DNA from: JAFGUB01 sp050305515
Lineage (GTDB): Bacteria; Campylobacterota; Campylobacteria; Campylobacterales; Sulfurimonadaceae
DNA length: 64,000 bases
Direction of reading: 5' to 3'
Assembly: GCA_050305515.1 (NCBI GenBank)
Contig: JBNLFL010000014.1
Span: forward strand, 67,961 to 131,960
The notes below the pieces were generated by a model. The model had not been told where the DNA came from and ran no database searches. It was given only the letters and a program-made list of their open reading frames with translations. Below are positions 24,905 through 32,430 of this stretch, piece after piece. Each line of letters starts with the position of its first letter. The first letter of the stretch is position 1. Position numbers and translations under genes: made by a program.

Positions 24905-25908
24905 TAAATACTCAAGATAACAACATTATTATCTACAATACCGCAGACGGTAAAGCTTCCGTATCTCTTCTCGCAAAGGAAGGTACGGCATGGATGAGTC
25001 AGGCTCAGATAGCGGAGCTTTTTTCTACGTCTGTTCCAAATATCAGTATGCATATAACAAACATATTTGAAGAAGGGGAAGTGGATAAAAATTCAGTTGT
25101 TAAGGATTACTTAACAACTGCCCGTGACGGTAAAAACTACTCTGTCGCTTACTACTCGCTTGAGATGATATTAGCCATCGGCTTTAGAGTGCGAAGTAAA
25201 CGCGGTACGCAGTTTCGTATATGGGCAAATAACAACCTCAAAGAGTACATGATAAAAGGGTTTGTCATGGATGATGAGAGGCTTAAAAATCCTGATGGTA
25301 AACCTGACTATTTTGATGAACTCCTTGAACGCATACGAGATATACGGGCTTCGGAAAAAAGGTTTTACCAAAAAGTGAGAGATCTTTTTAAACTAAGTAG
25401 TGATTATGACGCGAGTGATAAAGAGACCAACCTTTTTTATGCACAAACTCAAAACAAACTTCTCTTTGCTATCACGGGACAAACTGCGGCTGAGATTATC
25501 GTAAAACGTGCCGATGCGTCAGAACCCAATATGGCACTTACAAGTTTTCACGGTTCAAAAGTTAGAAAACAAGATATTTATATTGCTAAAAATTATTTGA
25601 ATGAAGATGAGCTTGATAGTCTTAATCGTATTGTTGTTATATTTTTAGAAACGGCAGAATTTCGAGCAAAAAACCGTCAAGATATAACGATGGATTTTTG
25701 GAAAGAGAATATCGACCGTATTATTGAGTTTAACGATAAAGAATTACTTAAAGGACATGGAAGTATTAGCAATGAGCAGATGAAAAAAATGGTTGAAAAA
25801 GTCTATAGCACCTTTGATACAAAACGTAAAAAACAAGAAGTGATAGAAGCGGATAATCAAGACCTTGAAGAGTTACAACAGATTGAAGCGAAGGTGAAGA
25901 AACGATGA
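24901..25908 (+). CDS. RhuM family protein
   Basis: The 335-residue protein matches the RhuM ('virulence RhuM') family: an N-terminal helix-turn-helix-like part (AWMSQAQIAELFSTSVPNIS region), NNNLKEYMIKGFVMDDERLKN and a C-terminal helical half. Its biochemical role is not established, although it is common near type I R-M genes. It is translationally coupled to hsdS and to the next ATPase gene through 4-bp ATGA overlaps, so it belongs to the R-M operon. A fragment nearly identical to part of its 5' end recurs at 29107-29139. Confidence 0.9.
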   Translation: MINTQDNNIIIYNTADGKASVSLLAKEGTAWMSQAQIAELFSTSVPNISMHITNIFEEGEVDKNSVVKDYLTTARDGKNYSVAYYSLEMILAIGFRVRSKRGTQFRIWANNNLKEYMIKGFVMDDERLKNPDGKPDYFDELLERIRDIRASEKRFYQKVRDLFKLSSDYDASDKETNLFYAQTQNKLLFAITGQTAAEIIVKRADASEPNMALTSFHGSKVRKQDIYIAKNYLNEDELDSLNRIVVIFLETAEFRAKNRQDITMDFWKENIDRIIEFNDKELLKGHGSISNEQMKKMVEKVYSTFDTKRKKQEVIEADNQDLEELQQIEAKVKKR

Positions 25909-27041
25909 GCAATAAACCAAAAATATATAAATACAAAAATCAAAAGTCACTAGTAACTAGATTAAGAGATGATTTTAAAAGTGGTGATAATGATTTTATT
26001 TTACTCTATGCTTATAACGGCACTGGTAAGACACGCTTATCTATGGAGTTTAAAGAGAGAGGAAAAAAAAGAAAAGACTTAAGAACAGAACAAAAAAGAG
26101 ATACTCTTTATTTTAACGCTTTTACTGAAGACCTCTTTCATTGGGATAATGACTTAGAAAGTGATACAGAACGACATCTAAAAATTAATTCATCATCGCA
26201 CTTTTTTGATGGCTTTAAAGAGTTGGCTTTAGAAGATAAAATTTTTAGTTATCTTGAGCGTTACGCGCTTGTTGATTTTAAAATTGATTATGATAACTGG
26301 AAAGTCATCTTTAATAAAAATGTACAAAATCCACGCTATAGAGATGGAAGTGCTGAGCCAACGCATGTAAAACAAGAACATATAAAAGTTTCTCGTGGTG
26401 AAGAAAACATGTTTATATGGTGTATATTTTTGGCTATTTGTGAGCTTACAATTGATGGTGATGAATCTTATAATTGGGTGGAATATCTTTATATCGATGA
26501 CCCTGTATCATCACTTGATGATAATAATGTTATAGCCGTTGCAAGTGATTTGGCTAAACTGCTTAAAAAAAGCAAAGATAAATTAAAAGTTGTTCTATCT
26601 TCTCATCATAGTTTATTTTTTAATATTATGTGTAATGAACTAAAAAATCTCTCTCATAAAAAATACTTTTTACATAGAGATGATGATACAGATGGATATA
26701 AATTACGTGTTACTGATGATACACCGTTCTTTCATCATGTAGCAATGTTGGATGCCTTAAAAAAAGCAAAAGATTCAGGACAACTTTATGCTTACCATTT
26801 CAATATGTTACGTAATGTACTAGAAAAAACATCAACTTTTTTTGGTTATAAGGAATTTTCTGATTGTTTGCATGGAATTGAAGATGAAAATTTGTTTGCA
26901 AGAGCTTTAAATTTATTGAGTCATGGTAAATATTCAATATATGAACCAAAAGAGATGGTTGATGACAATAAAGAGTTATTTAAAAAGATTTTAGATGCTT
27001 TTTTAGATAAATATCAATTTGATTTACCTGAAATACATTAA
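25905..27041 (+). CDS. PrrC-like ATPase, candidate anticodon nuclease
   Basis: The 378-residue protein has an ABC-type ATPase core with Walker A AYNGTGKT (36-43), a signature-like SRGEEN (163-168), Walker B YLYIDD with D-loop SSLDD (194-206) and an H-loop SSHH (232-235). The C-terminal region has Arg303-xxx-Glu307 and His340 in LLSHGKY. PrrC of E. coli has an Arg320-xxx-Glu324 and His356 triad with nearly the same spacing, and PrrC is about the same length and also encoded inside a type I R-M locus. By analogy this protein would stay silenced by the Hsd complex and cut a tRNA when a phage inhibits restriction. Other AAA_13 ATPases share these motifs, so nuclease activity is a hypothesis. It overlaps rhuM by 4 bp. 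Confidence 0.72.
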   Translation: MSNKPKIYKYKNQKSLVTRLRDDFKSGDNDFILLYAYNGTGKTRLSMEFKERGKKRKDLRTEQKRDTLYFNAFTEDLFHWDNDLESDTERHLKINSSSHFFDGFKELALEDKIFSYLERYALVDFKIDYDNWKVIFNKNVQNPRYRDGSAEPTHVKQEHIKVSRGEENMFIWCIFLAICELTIDGDESYNWVEYLYIDDPVSSLDDNNVIAVASDLAKLLKKSKDKLKVVLSSHHSLFFNIMCNELKNLSHKKYFLHRDDDTDGYKLRVTDDTPFFHHVAMLDALKKAKDSGQLYAYHFNMLRNVLEKTSTFFGYKEFSDCLHGIEDENLFARALNLLSHGKYSIYEPKEMVDDNKELFKKILDAFLDKYQFDLPEIH

Positions 27042-27058
27042 AGAGTGAGAAAAAAAAG

Positions 27059-28708
27059 ATGAGCGAAGAAGAAAAAAACAGACTAGGTAAAATTCTTTGG
27101 GATATAGCTGATAATTTACGCGGAGCTATGAATGCGGATGATTTTCGTGATTATATGCTTTCATTTCTATTTTTACGTTATTTGTCGGACAACTACGAAA
27201 AAGCTGTAAAAAAAGAGCTTGGAAGTGATTATCCTGACGATACACCTCAAGAGGTGATGAAAGAGCTTAAAGTATCAACTCCGTTGCAAATATGGTATGA
27301 AAAAAATGCTGATGATGTAGCAATGCTAGAAAAGCTGATGCGAAAAAAAATCCATTATGTTATACCTCCTGATTATCTTTGGGATAGCATCGCTGAAATG
27401 GCTAGAGTGCATCATGACGAACTGCTCAAAACCTTACATGATGGGTTCAAACATATTGAAGAGGAATCTTTCGATAGTAATTTTAAAGGGTTATTTTCAG
27501 AGATAAATCTAAACTCAGAAAAACTGGGTAAAACTCATGCCGATCGCAATAAAAAACTTTGTGAGATCATTAGCAAAATAGCAAACGGTATTAAAGAGTT
27601 CTCGACCGATAGCGACAGACTAGGCGATGCGTATGAGTATCTTATAGGGCAGTTTGCAGCAGGTAGCGGTAAAAAAGCGGGAGAGTTTTATACCCCGCAA
27701 GCGATTTCAACTATACTTTCCGAGATTGTTACACTTGATTCACAAGATCCTCGTACAGGAAAGAAAAAAAGATTAGATAAAGTCTTTGACTTTGCTTGTG
27801 GTTCGGGTTCGCTTCTTTTAAATGTAAAAAAACAACTTGAAAAAGAAGATGGAACTATCGGTAAAATTTACGGTCAAGAGAAAAATATAACCACCTATAA
27901 CCTTGCTCGTATGAATATGCTACTTCATGGCGTTAAAGATAATGAGTTTGAGATATTTCACGGTGATTCATTACTAAATGATTGGGATATACTCCAAGAG
28001 AAAAACCCAAATAGACAGATGAAATTTGATGCAATCGTAGCAAACCCACCATTTAGCTTTAGATGGGAACCTAAAGAGGAGATGGCAAAAGATATTCGTT
28101 TTGCATCCTATGGACTTGCTCCAAAATCAGCCGCTGATTTTGCTTTTTTACTGCATGGCTTTAACTTCTTAGATGATGCAGGAACTATGGCTATTATATT
28201 GCCTCACGGAGTACTTTTTCGTGGTGGTGCAGAGGAGAAAATAAGACGCAAGTTACTAGAAAAAGGCTATATAGATACGGTTATAGGGTTGCCTTCAAAT
28301 CTGTTTTTCTCTACGGGTATTCCTGTGTGTATCTTGGTGCTTAAAAAGTGTAAAAAGAGCGATGATGTTCTGTTTATAAATGCAAGTGAACATTTTGAAA
28401 AGGGCAAACGCCAAAATCGTCTGCGTGCAGGCGAAGATGGAGAACCTAACGATATTGAAAAAATAGTTTCAACGTATCAGTATAGAAAAGAAGAAGATAG
28501 GTATTCTAAGCGTATATCGATGGAGCGTATTGAACAAGAGGGGTATAACCTTAATATATCAAAATACATCAGTACAGCCAAAGAAGAGAAAAAAATAGAC
28601 CTGAAAAAAGAGAATAAAAAACTTGCAGACTTGGAAGAAGATATAGTTAAATATACAAAAGAGCATAATGCATTTTTAAAAGAGTTAGGGTTGGATTTAT
28701 TGCCCTAG
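27059..28708 (+). CDS. hsdM: type I restriction-modification DNA methyltransferase (M) subunit
   Basis: The 549-residue adenine-N6 methyltransferase has the N-terminal HsdM helical domain (about 1-160), SAM-binding motif I FACGSGS and catalytic motif IV NPPF. Length is normal. With hsdR and hsdS it completes the enzyme. It comes last in the operon, 17 bp after the PrrC-like gene, which is an unusual order (R-S-x-x-M) compared with the usual M-S-R arrangements. Confidence 0.95.
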   Translation: MSEEEKNRLGKILWDIADNLRGAMNADDFRDYMLSFLFLRYLSDNYEKAVKKELGSDYPDDTPQEVMKELKVSTPLQIWYEKNADDVAMLEKLMRKKIHYVIPPDYLWDSIAEMARVHHDELLKTLHDGFKHIEEESFDSNFKGLFSEINLNSEKLGKTHADRNKKLCEIISKIANGIKEFSTDSDRLGDAYEYLIGQFAAGSGKKAGEFYTPQAISTILSEIVTLDSQDPRTGKKKRLDKVFDFACGSGSLLLNVKKQLEKEDGTIGKIYGQEKNITTYNLARMNMLLHGVKDNEFEIFHGDSLLNDWDILQEKNPNRQMKFDAIVANPPFSFRWEPKEEMAKDIRFASYGLAPKSAADFAFLLHGFNFLDDAGTMAIILPHGVLFRGGAEEKIRRKLLEKGYIDTVIGLPSNLFFSTGIPVCILVLKKCKKSDDVLFINASEHFEKGKRQNRLRAGEDGEPNDIEKIVSTYQYRKEEDRYSKRISMERIEQEGYNLNISKYISTAKEEKKIDLKKENKKLADLEEDIVKYTKEHNAFLKELGLDLLP

Positions 28709-28740
28709 ATATCGGCTGAATATTGTAAAAAAAGGATTTT

Positions 28741-29082
28741 ATGATGTACCAAACAAAATTCTGCAAAGTTACATACCTAGAAAAACACAACGCCATATTC
28801 TGCCAATGGAAACAGTTCTGCAAAGGGAATGATTATAGAGAACCTTTTGAGTGTGGACTCAAACTCATCTATGAAAATATTGCAACTGTATGGATAACCG
28901 ACACAACCAATGGTTTTGAAAATGAGAGTGAAGATACTGTGTGGTTACTTGAGTGTTTTATGCCAAAAATCATAGAGAGTTCTTGTGATACTATTGTCTT
29001 TATTATCAAGGAAGATAGCCCCTTAAAAGATGAGATAGATGGGCAAACCAAGGCGTTGGCAGAGTATTTTGATGTAAGATAA
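28741..29082 (+). CDS. small hypothetical protein, SpoIIAA/STAS-like by appearance
   Basis: The 113-residue protein is not assigned to a named family. It alternates strands and helices (FCKVTYLEKHNAIF, FCQWKQFCKG, IATVWITDTTNGF, TIVFIIKEDSPL), which resembles the small alpha/beta SpoIIAA/STAS-like fold; this is a weak structural guess. AAAGGA lies before the start. After the TAA stop the same frame reads IEKLEKLQ, a likely helical continuation, so the C-terminus may have been shortened by a nonsense change. It lies in the AT-rich island downstream of hsdM. Confidence 0.6.
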   Translation: MMYQTKFCKVTYLEKHNAIFCQWKQFCKGNDYREPFECGLKLIYENIATVWITDTTNGFENESEDTVWLLECFMPKIIESSCDTIVFIIKEDSPLKDEIDGQTKALAEYFDVR

Positions 29083-29104
29083 ATTGAAAAATTAGAAAAG
29101 TTAC

Positions 29105-29164
29105 AAATGGATGAGTCAAGCTCAGATAGCCGAGCTTTTAAAGAAATTTGAACAGGTAATTTAA
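29105..29164 (+). pseudogene. fragment of a second RhuM gene 5' region
   Basis: Translation in this frame gives WMSQAQIAEL, identical to residues of the intact RhuM at 24901-25908, and the DNA at 29107-29139 matches 24989-25021 with few changes. The frame ends at TAA 29162-29164, immediately before the RhuM-Fic start. It looks like a remnant of a duplicated or recombined rhuM copy. Confidence 0.65.
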
Positions 29165-29165
29165 A

Positions 29166-30158
29166 ATGAATAATCAAACCCAATCAGACATCATCATCTA
29201 CAAAGATGCTAACGGAGAGATAAAGCTTGATGTATCGCTTGAAAACGATACCGTATGGTTGAGCCAGAAGCAGATGGAGATGCTTTTTGATAGGGATAAG
29301 TCTGTTATCTCCAGACATATAAACAACATTTTTAAAGAGGGTGAACTTGATAAGAAAGCAGTTGTTGCAAAAAATGCAACAACTGCCAGTGATGGAAAAA
29401 CATATCAGGTAGAGTTCTATAACCTCGATATGATTATTTCTCTAGGCTATAGAGTAAACTCTAAAAAAGCCACAAGCTTTAGAGTCTGGGCGACCAAAGT
29501 TCTTAAAGAATACCTCATAAACGGTTATGCACTCAACCAAAAAAGGCTAGAGCAAAAAGGGCTTCAAGAGTTAAACAAGACGATATCACTGCTACAAAGT
29601 ACGATTTCACAAAGTGAGCTTGAGCTTCATGAAGCCAAAGGCTTGTTGGATGTGATACTTAATTATTCTCGTACCTGGTCACTGCTGCAAGGGTATGATG
29701 AGGACTCTTTACATGTAAACATCGAACCCAAAGAGGCAAAGTTTGTTTTGGATTTTGATGAGGCAAAAGAGGCTATTGCACAGCTTAAAAGTGAGCTCAT
29801 GAGAAAAGGCGAAGCCACAGAGCTTTTTGGAAGAGAAAAAGCCGGAGAGTTTGGTGGAATGGTGCGAAATATCTACCAAACATTTGGCGGTGTTGATCTG
29901 ATTCCCAGTGTTGAAGAAAAAGCGGCAAATCTGCTTTACTACATCATCAAGGGGCATCCGTTTAATGATGGCAACAAACGCATTGGTGCTTTTATGTTCA
30001 TACTTTTTTTGTCAAAAAACAATATGCTTTACAAAAGTAGCGGTGAGCTGAAAATCAACGATAACGCCCTTGTGGCACTCTCGCTCATGACTGCCAAAAG
30101 CGATCCGGCACAAAAAGAAACCGTGATAAATCTGATAGTAAATATTTTAGGAGAGTAG
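29166..30158 (+). CDS. RhuM-Fic fusion protein
   Basis: The 330-residue protein joins a RhuM-type N-terminus (about 1-110, with VWLSQKQMEMLFDRDKSVIS) to a C-terminal Fic/DOC domain. The Fic motif HPFNDGNKRIG is complete (about residues 261-271), so nucleotidyl transfer (AMPylation or similar) to a target protein is expected. An inhibitory helix could lie in the middle segment, but none is evident. The RhuM part is clearly related to the other RhuM in the island. It has the only exact TTACATGTAA of the island (29709-29718, SLHVN) and is slightly less AT-rich than the R-M genes, suggesting a different history. Its substrate is unknown. Confidence 0.9.
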   Translation: MNNQTQSDIIIYKDANGEIKLDVSLENDTVWLSQKQMEMLFDRDKSVISRHINNIFKEGELDKKAVVAKNATTASDGKTYQVEFYNLDMIISLGYRVNSKKATSFRVWATKVLKEYLINGYALNQKRLEQKGLQELNKTISLLQSTISQSELELHEAKGLLDVILNYSRTWSLLQGYDEDSLHVNIEPKEAKFVLDFDEAKEAIAQLKSELMRKGEATELFGREKAGEFGGMVRNIYQTFGGVDLIPSVEEKAANLLYYIIKGHPFNDGNKRIGAFMFILFLSKNNMLYKSSGELKINDNALVALSLMTAKSDPAQKETVINLIVNILGE

Positions 30159-30165
30159 ATGGACG
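30157..30165. repeat. right copy of 9-bp direct repeat flanking island
   Basis: agatggacg, beginning within the stop codon of the RhuM-Fic gene. It matches 19924-19932 exactly and marks the inferred right edge of the island. Confidence 0.6.
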
Positions 30166-30215
30166 AAGAAGAAAACATCATCTCAACAAAACGCTTGAGT
30201 GAGAATAAACAATGA
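30159..30215 (+). pseudogene. displaced C-terminal tail of the GNAT gene
   Basis: This 18-codon frame (MDEEENIISTKRLSENKQ) starts with the ATGGAC that the GNAT gene has at its current end, in the same codon phase. Its TGA overlaps the phzF ATG as ATGA, the same junction used elsewhere in the genome for coupled genes. The simplest reading is that it was the last part of the GNAT gene before the island inserted. It has no ribosome-binding site of its own beyond AGGAGAG and no homology I recognise. Confidence 0.55.
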
Positions 30216-30991
30216 CCCTAAAAATCTACCAGATCGACGCCTTTGCCAAAAACGTTTTTGAAGGCAACCCTGCGGCTGTTTGTCCGTTGGAATCGTGGCT
30301 TGATGATGCGCTGATGCAAAAGATCGCACTAGAAAACAACCTAAGTGAGACCGCCTTTTTTGTCAAAGAGGGCAAGGCGTTTCACATACGCTGGTTTACT
30401 CCCACAAGCGAGGTTGATATGTGCGGTCATGCCACGCTTGCCAGTGCGTTTGTGCTGTTTGAAATTTTGGGCTATCAAGATGAGGCAATTGTATTTCATT
30501 CTAAAAGCGGTGCTTTACATGTAAGAAAAGATAAAGAGATGTTTGTAATGGATTTTCCTACGCAGCAGATGCTTACATGTAAGATACCCAAGAGCCTCAA
30601 AGAAGCGTTTGGCGTTGAAGCGGCAGCGTGTTATAAGGCGATGGATTATCTTTTGGTTTTTGACAATGAAGCGGATGTTGTAAATGCCAAACCAAACTTT
30701 GAAAAACTCAAAAACATTGATGCCAGAGGGGTGATTATTAGCGCGCGCAGTGAGAGCTATGATTTTGTCTGCCGTTTTTTTGCACCCAAGTATGGCATCA
30801 ATGAAGACCCGGTAACCGGTTCGGCGTTTACACAGCTCATACCGTACTGGAGCGGGGTTTTAAACAAAGATGCCTTGCATGCCAAACAGGTTTCAAGCCG
30901 AGGCGGCGAAGTGTTGTGTCGTCTGACGGGTGAGCGGGTGGAGATAGCAGGCTATGGCGTGAAGTATCTTGAAGGGGTCATCGAGATATGA
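30212..30991 (+). CDS. PhzF family isomerase/epimerase
   Basis: The 259-residue protein has the PhzF pattern: IYQIDAFAKNVFEGNPAAVCPL at the N-terminus (split as residues 4-25), the catalytic Glu in NNLSETAF, FTPTSEVDMCGHATLA and GINEDPVTGSAF. The fold resembles diaminopimelate epimerase. Members isomerise varied small molecules; there are no phenazine genes here, so the substrate is unknown. Its start overlaps the old GNAT tail by 4 bp and its stop overlaps the beta-lactamase start by 4 bp, so an ancestral GNAT-phzF-bla operon is likely. Two palindrome copies (30515, 30573). Confidence 0.92.
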   Translation: MTLKIYQIDAFAKNVFEGNPAAVCPLESWLDDALMQKIALENNLSETAFFVKEGKAFHIRWFTPTSEVDMCGHATLASAFVLFEILGYQDEAIVFHSKSGALHVRKDKEMFVMDFPTQQMLTCKIPKSLKEAFGVEAAACYKAMDYLLVFDNEADVVNAKPNFEKLKNIDARGVIISARSESYDFVCRFFAPKYGINEDPVTGSAFTQLIPYWSGVLNKDALHAKQVSSRGGEVLCRLTGERVEIAGYGVKYLEGVIEI

Positions 30992-31719
30992 AGCGCGTGA
31001 TGACCCTGCTGCTCGTGACACGCTTTCTTGGTGCGCAGGAGCCGGACTTTGGCGCGTATGACGGCTCCGGCGTTGTCTTACATGTAAACAGCGCGAAGCA
31101 AATCTCTTTTGGCACGCGCAATGATGAACGGGAAAATCCCTGTTCAACCTTTAAAATTCTCAACAGCATGATAGCGCTCGATAGCGGCGTCATCAACGAT
31201 GAAAATGAGACCATCAAATGGGATGGCGTCGCACGTCAATACCCGTTTTGGAACCGTGACCATACCATGCGCTCGGCCATTGGAGTATCGGCGGTATGGT
31301 TCTATCAGGAGCTCGCAAGGCGCATCGGGGCAGCGCGCATGAAAGCGTATGTCGGCAGGGCAGGTTACGGCAATGCCGACACGTCGCATACGCTGAGTGA
31401 TTTCTGGCTCGGTGGCGGCAGCCTGAAGATCTCGCTTAATGAGCAGGCCGCTTTTCTTGAGCGTCTGCTTCAAGATGCACTGCCGTTTTCGCCCCGCGCA
31501 ATGCATACGGTCAGAGACATTATGACCCTGAAAAAGGAGAAGGATTTTCTACTCGCGGGAAAAACGGGAAGCTGCAACGGCGTAGGGTGGTTCGTCGGGT
31601 TTACGCAAACGCCGGAAGAGACGCGGGTTTTTGCATTCAACATCAAGGGTGAAGGTGCCGACGGGTCGCAAGCCAAAAAAATAGTCCTGAAGTATCTCGA
31701 ACAGCCGCCTCTACGCTAA
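30988..31719 (+). CDS. class D (OXA-type) beta-lactamase
   Basis: The 243-residue protein has all class D motifs in order: Ser53-Thr-Phe-Lys56 (nucleophile and carboxylated Lys), Ser101-Ala-Val103, Tyr-Gly-Asn (127-129), Trp140 and Lys192-Thr-Gly194. A short hydrophobic N-terminus (MKRVMTLLLVTRFLGA) serves as a signal peptide. It should hydrolyse beta-lactams in the periplasm, and OXA-type enzymes are common in Campylobacterota. ATGA overlap with phzF and flanking base composition mark it as a resident gene, not part of the island. One palindrome copy is at 31078-31087 (LHVN). Confidence 0.93.
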   Translation: MKRVMTLLLVTRFLGAQEPDFGAYDGSGVVLHVNSAKQISFGTRNDERENPCSTFKILNSMIALDSGVINDENETIKWDGVARQYPFWNRDHTMRSAIGVSAVWFYQELARRIGAARMKAYVGRAGYGNADTSHTLSDFWLGGGSLKISLNEQAAFLERLLQDALPFSPRAMHTVRDIMTLKKEKDFLLAGKTGSCNGVGWFVGFTQTPEETRVFAFNIKGEGADGSQAKKIVLKYLEQPPLR

Positions 31720-31779
31720 ACTACATTTTCAGTGCATTTTGACACGCTATGATAGCAGCTACAATGGAGGAGTCTTGAA

Positions 31780-32430
31780 ATGCGAAACATTCTTTTTTTG
31801 GAAGATGACAGACTTCTGGCCATGAGCGTTCTTGACGAGCTCAAAGAGGCGTCGTATGAGGTTGATTGGGTTCAGGAAGGCGATGAAGCCGCCGAGGCCT
31901 GTTTTGCCAAAAAATACTCCCTTTACCTTTTTGACGTGAACGTGCCCGGCATCAACGGTTTTGCACTTTTGGAACAGCTGCGGCGCAGCGGCGATGTCAC
32001 CCCCGCAATCTTTCTGACCTCGCGCCACCAGATTGACGATCTTGCCCGCGGCTTCGAAGCGGGCGGGGACGACTACATCAAAAAACCGTTTGATCTGAGT
32101 GAACTGCTCATCCGCATTGCATCCAAAATGCCAAAAACGGGTCTGGAACAGCTCTCGCAGCATTTCGCGCTCGACGCTTCGAGCCTGAGCATTACATGTA
32201 AAGAGCATGTACACAAGCTTCCGGCAAAAGAGTTTGCGCTTTTAAGCTATCTGTGCCGGAACCGCGAGCAGTTTTTATCTCCCGATGATATTATTTTCAA
32301 TCTCTATGATGAGCGCCAGATCTCCATTGCGACGTTTAGGACATACATTAAAAATCTCAAACGTACGCTTGAAGGGTGTGTTGTGATTGAAAATATGAAA
32401 GGAGTGGGCTATCGCGTTAAAATCTTATGA
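31780..32430 (+). CDS. OmpR-family response regulator
   Basis: The 216-residue protein has a receiver domain with acidic pocket Asp9/Asp10, phosphoacceptor Asp52 (LFDVNVPG) and the conserved Lys in YIKKPF, followed by a winged-helix DNA-binding domain (about 125-216). GGAGG precedes the ATG. It is the first gene of a five-gene operon with its kinase, a small secreted protein, an outer-membrane protein and a Sel1 protein. One palindrome copy is at 32192-32201 (ITCK). Confidence 0.93.
   Translation: MRNILFLEDDRLLAMSVLDELKEASYEVDWVQEGDEAAEACFAKKYSLYLFDVNVPGINGFALLEQLRRSGDVTPAIFLTSRHQIDDLARGFEAGGDDYIKKPFDLSELLIRIASKMPKTGLEQLSQHFALDASSLSITCKEHVHKLPAKEFALLSYLCRNREQFLSPDDIIFNLYDERQISIATFRTYIKNLKRTLEGCVVIENMKGVGYRVKIL

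Larger units (their letters stand above)
19924..30165. mobile_element. AT-rich defence island (toxin-antitoxin, type I R-M, RhuM, PrrC-like, Fic)
   Basis: The region is visibly more AT-rich than its flanks, uses A/T-ending codons throughout, and carries only one exact TTACATGTAA (29709) where the flanks have about one per 2 kb. A 9-bp direct repeat, agatggacg, marks both ends (19924-19932 and 30157-30165), and the GNAT reading frame can be rejoined across it. No integrase, transposase or terminal inverted repeats were seen, so the mechanism of entry is unknown; a 9-bp repeat could be a target-site duplication or a recombination core. Confidence 0.7.

Noticed and set aside
19933..30157. Integrase, transposase or terminal inverted repeats of the island
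   Set aside because: Searched by eye at both edges and in all frames; none seen. The mobile nature rests on composition, the 9-bp repeat and the GNAT tail only.
30212..30991. Phenazine biosynthesis assignment for the PhzF protein
   Set aside because: No other phenazine genes are present and PhzF-like proteins have many roles.
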